A program made the position numbers and the translations under genes. Under the pieces are notes generated by a model that saw nothing but the letters and a program-made list of their open reading frames with translations, was not told where the DNA came from and made no database searches. From assembly GCA_029777225.1 (NCBI GenBank), contig JAKOSR010000086.1:1-23633 (forward strand): 23,633 nt of DNA, given 5' to 3'. Positions 8,273 to 14,106 of the stretch are shown in pieces (within the stretch, counting starts at the first letter, position 1; every line of letters begins with the position of its first letter). Source of the stretch: Chloroflexota bacterium (GTDB lineage Bacteria; Chloroflexota; Anaerolineae; Anaerolineales; Anaerolineaceae).

Positions 8273-11200
8273 TCAGACTTTCAAGAAACGACTGACAATG
8301 GTGGCCGCTCCTGGCAGGGCGACCCGGTCGCCAATGGTGAGTGTGGCGGGGGATTTTTGAGTCCAGGTGGGAGCGCCTTGATAGATGAAAACGGGTGTGC
8401 CTTCAGCGGCGGATTTTTCTTCCACAAAAGCCTGGCCGGTGAGGAAGCCTTCCTGGTCGATGGCGCAGCTTGTCACCACGCCGATAGTTTTACCTTTACC
8501 GTCCACCACCGGGTCACCCGGGTGTGCCATACGGACGCCTTTTTCATTGAAGCGGAAGCGGATGACCACCCCGGTGCGGGCGGCGTCGCGCTTGGCGTAA
8601 TTCGCGCGCCCAATGAACCAGGAAGAGTTCAGCTTCACGTAAGGTCCAAAGCCTGCTTCGCTGACCATCAGGTTCAGCTGTCCGCCCATTTCATGCCCAT
8701 ACAAGGGCAGGCCGGCTTCGGTGCGCAACGAATCGCGCGCGCCCAGGCCACAGGGCTTGATTCCCAACGGCGCGCCGGCTTCCAGCAGGGCATTCCACAG
8801 CGCGACCGCCTGGTCTGGGTGCACAAACAGCTCAAAGCACATCTTTTCACCGGTATAGCCAGTGCGGGATGCCACCACGTCCATGCCATTCAGCACGGTT
8901 TCACATAACTGCGTCCGATTCAGGCGCTTGATCTTGCGTTGTTCAGCCGCGTCGGCCAGTTTGAGCAAAATATCCCGGCTCAGTGGGCCTTGCAGCGCGA
9001 TATCCACGCGTTGGTCCACGCCTTCTTTGGGGTCCTTCAGGTTGCGCAGGATGGCGTTGCGGCCAGGTGCCCGCACCCAGGGCCGGTCGGTATCCACCAG
9101 CACCTTGCCCTCGCGCACCGCGTTCAACCAGGTCCAGTCTTTCTCTTCGTTGGCGGCATTCACCACCACCAGGTATTTTTCCATCCCACGCCGGTATACC
9201 AGCAGGTCATCGATGACGTTCGCGTTGGGGTCCATGAAGTGCGTGTAGAGCGACTCGCCAATTCTCAGGCTGATGATGTCATTCCCGCAAACCGCGTCCA
9301 AGAAAACCGCCGCGTCAGGCCCCTCGGCCTGGAACACACCCATGTGCGTCACGTCAAACAGGCCGGCCGCTTTCCGCGTGGCCAGGTGTTCTTCCAGCAC
9401 GGAACTGTACCAGACCGGCATTTCCCATCCTGCGAAGGGGATGATTTTCGCGCCCAGTTGGCTGTGGGTTTCATACAGCGGTGTGCGCTTCAGCGGCTGG
9501 TCCGTGGGCTCGGCCCACACAAACTCGGGCAGTGCTGGTTTGTTTACGTCCTTGCGCATCCCCACGTAATAGGGCTTGTCCAGGTTTTCGTAATCTCCGG
9601 ATATCTCCTCGTCCACCGGCGTGGCGGGCAAAATGGAGATGGGGCCAGGAATTCTCTGGCAAAGGTCCTCGTCATAATAGATAAAGCCGGTGGAGATACC
9701 CACCAACCAGGTGCTGGCCAGGCCGGCCTGTTCCGGGGCAACCGTCAGGCGGAAGTGGCGCGGTCCGATGCAGGTGAGTGTGCCGGAGACATCGCCTTCC
9801 GTGGTGTGCATGCGTGTCGGCTGCGACTGGCCGGGTTGCAAGGCTTCCGCATCGCTGGTGAAGGTGAAATTGAGGAAGGGCCTCACGTTTTCACCACTCA
9901 GGTCGAACGCGCGGTGGCTGTTTTCCTTGCTGTCTTCAAGATAGAAATAGTGCGGGTAACTGTGACGCACTTTGATGTCGTCCATGGTGGGTTTTGAGTC
10001 CGCCAGTTCCCTCACTTTGCTGTTGATGGTGGTCAGGGTCTTGAAGTCCACCTTGGCGCGCACTTTCTTTCCGCTCCGGCCGCACACCATATAAGGCGTG
10101 GTGGCGGAGAATAATTCGGCAATGTACCCGGCAATTTTGGCAAAATCCGTTTCCACGAAACCGCGCTGGGTAAGCCAGGTTGCCCCAAAACGCACGCCAG
10201 AAGATGAAAGCGCGGAACGGTCACCTGGGATCGTGTTGCGGTTCGCCACGATGCCAGTGAGGTCCAGTATCCTGGCGGCCAAATCGCCATTAAGAGGTAC
10301 GCCCCCGCGTCCCTTGAAGGATTTGCAGTCGATGAGGCACATGTGCGTATCCGTGCCGTCATAGGGCACCCGGATGCCATTTTGTTTGAACGCGTCCGCG
10401 AAAGCCCCCGCGTTGCGGATGGTCTGGCGCGACATTTCCTTGAAGGATTCGGTTTTGGCCAGCTTGAAAGCCAGTGCCATTGCCGCCATGACGTTCACGT
10501 GTGGCCCGCCCTGTTCCCCAGGGAAGACGCCCTTGTCAATTTTCTCGCCCAATTCCCGGTCATGCGCGATGAGTACGGCGCCTCTTGGGCCACAGAGCGT
10601 TTTGTGCGTGGTGAAACTGACCACATCGGCTATTCCTACCGGCGAGGGCAATTCTCCGGCCGCGATTAACCCTGCGATGTGGGATACATCCGCCAGCAAA
10701 TACGCGCCTACCTCGTCGGCGATGGCTCTGAAAGCCTGCCAATCCGGTGTCCACGGGTAGGATGTGAACCCGGCCACAATCACCTTGGGCTTGCACTGCT
10801 TCGCCAGCGCCATGATTTGGTCGTAGTTTAGTTTTTCCGTGGCGGGGTCAACCGTGTAATGGAAGGCGTTGTAGAAAAGCCCTGAGCGGTTGACCGGCGA
10901 CCCATGCGTCAGGTGCCCGCCGTGCAGCAAATCCATTCCCAGAATGGCATCCCCGGGCTTGATGAGCGCAGTATACACCGCTGTATTCGCAGGAGCGCCT
11001 GAGAGCGGCTGCACATTAACCCACAAATCATCTGGGATAAGGTCGTTGGCCGCGAACAACTCGGCAGCCCGGCGCCTGGCCAGCGATTCCACGATGTCCA
11101 CGTATTCCACGCCTTTGTAATAGCGCAGGTCACTGTGCCGGCGGTAGCGCCCCAGCTGGTAGGCGTAGTCCAGGATTTCCTCTTCGGGCTGTGTTCGGGT

Positions 11201-11395
11201 TTCCGGTCGAGGGTAACCTTCGGCGTAGATATTCGTGAACGCCGAGCCCAAAAGCTGCCGGACGGCCAGCGGCGCGGTGCTTTCGCTTGGGATCATGATT
11301 AACCGGCGCGCCTGGCGCTCGGCTTCCAACCTGGCTAGCTCCTGAAGATCAGGATCGTAGGCTTCCAAATCTTGTTTAAACAGAAAATCGCTCAT
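8273..11395 (-). CDS. glyA-gcvT: Fused serine hydroxymethyltransferase / glycine-cleavage T-protein
   Basis: One uninterrupted 1040-residue frame joining two folate enzymes. Residues 1 to about 435 are a serine hydroxymethyltransferase: 'SEST' at 37-40, 'HGGHLTHG' at 158-165, Asp236 and His239, and PLP Lys265 in T-T-H-K-T. Residues about 440-635 are a segment I do not recognise. Residues about 636-1040 are a GcvT aminomethyltransferase: 'FAGWEMP' at 654-660, 'DVTHMG' at 681-686, catalytic Asp729/730 in N-V-I-D-D, 'RTGYTGE' at 844-850, 'GARDSLRTEAGLP' and a C-terminal barrel. SHMT converts serine and tetrahydrofolate to glycine and methylene-tetrahydrofolate; T-protein takes the aminomethyl group from lipoyl H-protein to the same folate product. 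No gcvH or gcvP is nearby. AAGGA precedes the ATG by about eight bases. It likely forms an operon with the downstream aminotransferase. Confidence 0.95.
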   Translation of the reverse strand: MSDFLFKQDLEAYDPDLQELARLEAERQARRLIMIPSESTAPLAVRQLLGSAFTNIYAEGYPRPETRTQPEEEILDYAYQLGRYRRHSDLRYYKGVEYVDIVESLARRRAAELFAANDLIPDDLWVNVQPLSGAPANTAVYTALIKPGDAILGMDLLHGGHLTHGSPVNRSGLFYNAFHYTVDPATEKLNYDQIMALAKQCKPKVIVAGFTSYPWTPDWQAFRAIADEVGAYLLADVSHIAGLIAAGELPSPVGIADVVSFTTHKTLCGPRGAVLIAHDRELGEKIDKGVFPGEQGGPHVNVMAAMALAFKLAKTESFKEMSRQTIRNAGAFADAFKQNGIRVPYDGTDTHMCLIDCKSFKGRGGVPLNGDLAARILDLTGIVANRNTIPGDRSALSSSGVRFGATWLTQRGFVETDFAKIAGYIAELFSATTPYMVCGRSGKKVRAKVDFKTLTTINSKVRELADSKPTMDDIKVRHSYPHYFYLEDSKENSHRAFDLSGENVRPFLNFTFTSDAEALQPGQSQPTRMHTTEGDVSGTLTCIGPRHFRLTVAPEQAGLASTWLVGISTGFIYYDEDLCQRIPGPISILPATPVDEEISGDYENLDKPYYVGMRKDVNKPALPEFVWAEPTDQPLKRTPLYETHSQLGAKIIPFAGWEMPVWYSSVLEEHLATRKAAGLFDVTHMGVFQAEGPDAAVFLDAVCGNDIISLRIGESLYTHFMDPNANVIDDLLVYRRGMEKYLVVVNAANEEKDWTWLNAVREGKVLVDTDRPWVRAPGRNAILRNLKDPKEGVDQRVDIALQGPLSRDILLKLADAAEQRKIKRLNRTQLCETVLNGMDVVASRTGYTGEKMCFELFVHPDQAVALWNALLEAGAPLGIKPCGLGARDSLRTEAGLPLYGHEMGGQLNLMVSEAGFGPYVKLNSSWFIGRANYAKRDAARTGVVIRFRFNEKGVRMAHPGDPVVDGKGKTIGVVTSCAIDQEGFLTGQAFVEEKSAAEGTPVFIYQGAPTWTQKSPATLTIGDRVALPGAATIVSRFLKV

Positions 11396-11433
11396 GGCTC
11401 AGTCCTTAATCGGGGTTAATGGGAATTGGGAAA

Positions 11434-11460
11434 CCCAAACGTCAGGTCGTGACGCGTGGG
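11434..11460 (-). other. Second hairpin in the glyA-gcvT leader
   Basis: On the minus strand CCCA (11460-11457) pairs with TGGG (11437-11434), and GCGTCA (11455-11450) pairs with TGACGT (11444-11439, one G-T), around the loop CGACC with one C-T mismatch. Only three T's follow, so it is not a standard terminator. The TTGGG side can instead pair with CCCAA at 11430-11426. Confidence 0.6.
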
Positions 11461-11463
11461 GTG

Positions 11464-11560
11464 ATGGAATGGTGATAATTCGGCTTCTGCCAGGACGCAA
11501 TACCAAACTAACCCTGTTATCTCCAGGGAATTTGGTGAGACTCCTTCCGAAGTTTTCCAT
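11464..11560 (-). ncRNA. Candidate structured 5' leader of glyA-gcvT, class not recognised
   Basis: Five nested complementary segments lie in order on the minus strand: ATGGAA/TTCCAT (11560-11555 with 11469-11464), TTCGG/CCGAA (11551-11547 with 11483-11479), AGGA/TCCT (11545-11542 with 11495-11492), ACCAAA/TTTGGT (11536-11531 with 11507-11502) and CCCTG/CAGGG (11528-11524 with 11516-11512, seven-base loop). The 5' strand begins at the expected transcription start. I compared it by eye with glycine, THF, ZTP and SAM/SAH classes and saw no match. It may be a cis-regulatory RNA; that is inference. Confidence 0.55.
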
Positions 11561-11567
11561 TATTTGA

Positions 11568-11596
11568 ATTGTACCCTAAATGGGAGGTGATGGCAT
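11568..11596 (-). promoter_or_regulatory. Likely promoter of glyA-gcvT
   Basis: On the minus strand ATGCCA (11596-11591, four of six consensus bases) is followed after 17 bases by TACAAT (11573-11568). Transcription would start near 11561, giving a leader of about 165 bases before the ATG at 11395. Confidence 0.55.
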
Positions 11597-11617
11597 TTCC
11601 CCAGCGCCACAAACTAA

Positions 11618-11669
11618 GGCCGGCTGGCAACCAGAAGTGGACATGCTTGGACAGATTTTCTGGCCGGCT
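11618..11669. repeat. Repeated GGCCGGCT with inverted flanks, possible operator
   Basis: GGCCGGCT occurs at 11618-11625 and again at 11662-11669, 44 bases apart. CCAGAA (11631-11636) is inverted as TTCTGG (11658-11663). The second copy sits where the -35 region of the sigma-factor promoter would be. It might be a regulator site, but short GC-rich repeats can be chance. Confidence 0.3.
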
Positions 11670-11680
11670 CCCGCGGACCA

Positions 11681-11686
11681 TATAAT
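11681..11686 (+). promoter_or_regulatory. -10 box immediately before the ECF sigma gene
   Basis: A perfect TATAAT ends 11 bases before the ATG at 11698. Transcription would begin about five bases before the start codon, giving a nearly leaderless mRNA. This agrees with the lack of any Shine-Dalgarno sequence. The -35 region (TTCTGG at 17 bases) is poor. Confidence 0.5.
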
Positions 11687-11697
11687 TCTGCTCAGTC

Positions 11698-12285
11698 ATG
11701 TCTATACATTCGAACAAGCAGGTCCATGAAGAAGAACACGCGCTGATTGAGCGGGCAAAAACCGAGCCCGAAGCATTTGGCATGCTCTATGAAAGCTACC
11801 TGGACCGTATCTACCGGTATGTCTATTACCGCGTGGGCAACACCCAGGACGCGGAAGATATCACGGCCCGTGTTTTCTTCAAGGCACTCACCCATCTCGG
11901 CAGCTACCGCCACCAGGGTTTGCCCTTTTCAGCCTGGCTTTATCGCATCGCCCACAACCAGGTCGCCAACTTCCACCGCGACAACTCCCGCTACCAGGAG
12001 ACCTCGCTCGAATCACTCACGCTTCCGGGGGAGGCTTCACGCCAGCCGCTGCCAGAAAATGAATCAGCCGACCAGCAGGAATTGGCCTACCTGCTAAGTC
12101 TTGTGCGCGATTTACCGGCCTACCAGCGGGAACTGCTTATCCTGAAAGCCGTGGATAACCTTTCCAACCAGGAAATTGCCGTCATCATGCGCCGCTCTGA
12201 AAGCGCCATAAAAAGCCTGTATCACCGTGTGCTCAGGAGCCTGCGCGCCCGCATGGAAGCGCAGCACGGCCAGCGCAACCTTTGA
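11698..12285 (+). CDS. ECF-type RNA polymerase sigma factor
   Basis: A 195-residue group 4 sigma-70 factor. Region 2 spans about residues 24-95, with 'YRYVYYRVGNTQDAEDITARVFFKAL' style core-binding and -10 recognition helices, and 'PFSAWLYRIAHN' at 76-87. Region 4 spans about 128-183 and ends in a helix-turn-helix 'LSNQEIAVIMRRSESAIKSL' for -35 recognition. There is no region 3 or C-terminal extension. The start is fixed by the absence of other in-frame ATGs before region 2; it has no Shine-Dalgarno but a TATAAT just upstream. The next gene starts on the base that ends the stop codon, so the two are cotranscribed and probably translationally coupled. The regulon is unknown. Confidence 0.93.
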   Translation: MSIHSNKQVHEEEHALIERAKTEPEAFGMLYESYLDRIYRYVYYRVGNTQDAEDITARVFFKALTHLGSYRHQGLPFSAWLYRIAHNQVANFHRDNSRYQETSLESLTLPGEASRQPLPENESADQQELAYLLSLVRDLPAYQRELLILKAVDNLSNQEIAVIMRRSESAIKSLYHRVLRSLRARMEAQHGQRNL

Positions 12286-12587
12286 TGGATATGGGGGTTT
12301 ATATGGATATGGAAAACAACGCTGTCAACCAGGAACTTCCCGAAGAGATGGCCGTGATGCGTAATCTACAAGGCTTGTTACGCGACCAACCAACCTTCGG
12401 CCGGCCCAAAAACGAATTCCGGCAGGCTCTCAGGCAGCGTCTGGCTGGCTCACGCCTGTTCGCGCTGCGCCGCAACCTTGGGGCCATCTGGGTGGTCTCA
12501 CTCTCCGTTTTGTGGTTGTTCACCGCCGCCATCGCGCTCGGGCTGTTCATCGCGGGGAAAAAGAAGCCCTCCGCGCCTGCTGTTTAA
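12285..12587 (+). CDS. Small single-pass membrane protein, probable anti-sigma factor
   Basis: A 100-residue protein with a charged cytosolic N-terminal part (about 1-65, helical, containing 'NEFRQALRQRLAGSRL' which recalls the stretch before the membrane segment in anti-sigma proteins) and one transmembrane helix at about 68-91, then Lys-Lys-Lys and a short tail. No Cys and no HxxxCxxC zinc motif, so it is not a ZAS-type anti-sigma factor. The ATG overlaps the sigma stop codon by one base (TGATG); later in-frame ATGs at 12291, 12303 and 12309 are alternatives, the third preceded by GGGGG. Position and topology suggest it holds the sigma factor at the membrane; that role is inferred. Its stop codon overlaps that of the convergent glutaredoxin gene. 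Confidence 0.75.
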   Translation: MDMGVYMDMENNAVNQELPEEMAVMRNLQGLLRDQPTFGRPKNEFRQALRQRLAGSRLFALRRNLGAIWVVSLSVLWLFTAAIALGLFIAGKKKPSAPAV

Positions 12588-12880
12588 TCCTGAACCTGGT
12601 AACCTGCCAGTTTCTCTTCCAGCTTCGCGTTCGAAGGTTCAACCAGGATGGACCCATCCGGGAAGACAATGGTTGGGACTGAACGTGAACCCCGGTTGGT
12701 CTGTTTCACAAAGGTCTCACCAGCCTTGTCCCGGTCGATGTCAATGAACGCGTAGGGGACGGCCATGCGGTCGAACACCGCGCGCGCCCTGCGGCAATCC
12801 CCACACCAGGTGGTGCCATATACTTTGATTTCTCCGCTATTTTCAACAGGCATACTCTTGCTTTTCTTTCCAAAACACAT
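12584..12880 (-). CDS. Glutaredoxin/mycoredoxin-like thiol-disulfide protein
   Basis: A small thioredoxin-fold protein of 98 residues from the chosen start. A first strand 'IKVYGTTW' leads into C-G-D-C (Cys26 and Cys29 from this start), followed by 'RRARAVFDRMAVPYAFIDID' and the cis-Pro block 'SVPTIVFPDG'. This matches the mycoredoxin/NrdH-like glutaredoxin group, which reduces mixed disulfides in the cytosol. I chose the ATG at 12880 because GGGAG sits four bases before it. A TTG at 12895 would lie in the hairpin preceding the gene, and an ATG at 12853 would give a shorter protein with a poor binding site. The coding end overlaps the end of the convergent anti-sigma-like gene by four bases. 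Confidence 0.85.
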   Translation of the reverse strand: MCFGKKSKSMPVENSGEIKVYGTTWCGDCRRARAVFDRMAVPYAFIDIDRDKAGETFVKQTNRGSRSVPTIVFPDGSILVEPSNAKLEEKLAGYQVQD

Positions 12881-12886
12881 GGGTCT

Positions 12887-12921
12887 CCCAAACAAATCGG
12901 CGCGGTACCACCGCGCCGATT
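12887..12921 (-). terminator. Likely terminator of the upstream DUF4870 gene
   Basis: An 11-bp GC-rich inverted repeat (AATCGGCGCGG / CCGCGCCGATT, loop TACCA, about 12895-12921) lies 13 bases after the DUF4870 stop. On the minus strand it is followed by TTTGTTTGG, an imperfect T-run. The next gene starts only about 15 bases later, so some readthrough seems likely. Confidence 0.65.
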
Positions 12922-12934
12922 CAAGTGACAGTAA

Positions 12935-13408
12935 CTATTTGATAAGGTCCTTAGCCCAATTCCCTACCAACCAATATTTGAAGTCCTCACCATTATTGGT
13001 TTTCACCGCGGCGACGATGCCATACACGCAGCTTGCCAGTGGTGCCAGCGAAATCAGGAGGGCAAAGGGGACCAGGCATAGCCCAACTACTACCAGCGAA
13101 AGCACCCCGGTGATGGCCCAGGCCACGCCCACCAGCAGTCCGCTGGCAAAGAAGAAGATAAGCTGGAAGACTAGCGCTTGCAGGCTTTGGAACGCGACAT
13201 AACGCGAGCGATCCTTATAGGCCAGGTAGATGATGAACGGTGGAATCAGGCCCAGCCAGCCAGTGAATAGGTTCAACAAAATGCTCAGGTGCGCCAGCAG
13301 CGCCAGAGTGTGCTCTTCGGAGGCGTCCAGTGGAACAGCCGCATTTTTGGATGGACCAACGCCTTCCGGGGAAGGATTTGTATGTGAAGGGTCAAAAATT
13401 TCAGTCAT
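12935..13408 (-). CDS. DUF4870 (Tic20-like) membrane protein, copy 1
   Basis: A 157-residue integral membrane protein. Residues 1-30 are a Pro/Ser-rich soluble N-terminus. The DUF4870 core follows: 'LALLAHLSILLNLFTGWLGLIPPFIIYLAYKDRSRYVAFQSLQALVFQLIF', with predicted transmembrane helices at about 36-62, 75-97 and 104-133, then a 'VKTNNGEDFKYWLVGN' end that is typical of the family. The family has no assigned biochemical function. AGAGGT precedes the ATG. A second, shorter member lies immediately upstream with its own terminator, so the two are probably separate transcription units. Family assignment is good; function is unknown. Confidence 0.88.
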   Translation of the reverse strand: MTEIFDPSHTNPSPEGVGPSKNAAVPLDASEEHTLALLAHLSILLNLFTGWLGLIPPFIIYLAYKDRSRYVAFQSLQALVFQLIFFFASGLLVGVAWAITGVLSLVVVGLCLVPFALLISLAPLASCVYGIVAAVKTNNGEDFKYWLVGNWAKDLIK

Positions 13409-13487
13409 GGTAACCTCTTTTCTATACGATTAAGCTTAACATGGAATGCCCTTCCGTTGGCGCCATAACCTCAGAAAATCTTAGGTC

Positions 13488-13532
13488 TTTGCACAATAAA
13501 AGGCTGCCTAAGGCAGCCTTTTATTGTGCAAA
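13488..13532 (-). terminator. Long perfect hairpin, terminator of DUF4870 copy 2
   Basis: A 21-bp perfect inverted repeat (13488-13508 against 13512-13532) closes a three-base loop TAA. The core GGCTGCC/GGCAGCC is followed on the minus strand by TTTTATT inside the extended stem, as in an intrinsic terminator. It begins eight bases after the stop of copy 2. Confidence 0.85.
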
Positions 13533-13540
13533 AGCTGGTA

Positions 13541-13960
13541 CTACGCCCAGCCCTGGCTTTTCACCAGGTCGGTGATGACGGGAATGTTGATGTATTCGCC
13601 CTTGTTGGCTTTGAGGGCCCACATGACTGTGAGCACGAAGCCGCCAACGCCCACCACGCAGCCAATGAAGAACAGCGGAGAGAGCAGGCCGCTAACCACC
13701 CACAGCACCAGGCCCCAAATCAAAGCCTGGACGGTGTGGGCCTTCAGGAAAGGCCGGTTCTTCTTGTCTTCCATCAAAAGGATGATGATGGGCACGATGG
13801 GGGAGAGCAGATAGGCAAGCATGGCCCACAGCTTGTCATCACTGGTAACTCCTGGATCCTGCGCCGGGGTTTCGGGCGCGGGTTGGGCTGCTTCGGTGAA
13901 CTGAGCTTCCTGGGGAGGAATTTCAGGCGTAACAAAGTCGTTGCTTGGTTGGTCAGACAT
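13541..13960 (-). CDS. DUF4870 (Tic20-like) membrane protein, copy 2
   Basis: A 139-residue membrane protein with a soluble, Pro/Glu-rich N-terminus (about 1-38) and a DUF4870 core. 'LWAMLAYLLSPIVPIIILLMEDKKNRPFLKAHTVQALIWGL' shows the first membrane helix, then the conserved basic turn and 'H-T-V-Q-A-L' block. Two more membrane helices follow, and the protein ends with 'ANKGEYINIPVITDL'. GGAGGCG sits eight bases before the ATG. It is a paralogue of the next gene downstream, with little obvious identity outside family positions. Function is unknown; it may form homo- or hetero-oligomers with copy 1, which is speculation from adjacency. Confidence 0.88.
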   Translation of the reverse strand: MSDQPSNDFVTPEIPPQEAQFTEAAQPAPETPAQDPGVTSDDKLWAMLAYLLSPIVPIIILLMEDKKNRPFLKAHTVQALIWGLVLWVVSGLLSPLFFIGCVVGVGGFVLTVMWALKANKGEYINIPVITDLVKSQGWA

Positions 13961-14065
13961 AATAATCGCCTCCGAACAATAATTTTTGGGTTGACTTACT
14001 TATTTTAACCCATAAGGCGCAACCGCGCGGATGGACTTTCTACAAACGTGCCCTTTTCACGCTAG

Positions 14066-14095
14066 TTTTCAGCCGTTCGCGTACTCCGCTATGAT
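14066..14095 (+). promoter_or_regulatory. Likely promoter of fmt
   Basis: TTTTCA (14066-14071, four of six consensus bases) is followed after 18 bases by TATGAT (14090-14095). Transcription would start near 14102, about five bases before the fmt ATG, so the mRNA would be nearly leaderless, in keeping with the absence of a Shine-Dalgarno sequence. Confidence 0.5.
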
Positions 14096-14106
14096 AAAAT
14101 TTTGCC

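Noticed and set aside
8939..9997. A 352-codon open frame on the plus strand
   Set aside because: It is antisense to the GlyA-GcvT gene and shows no family motif.
11396..11560. A known glycine riboswitch in front of glyA-gcvT
   Set aside because: The conserved glycine aptamer words and the tandem layout are absent; the leader is structured but different.
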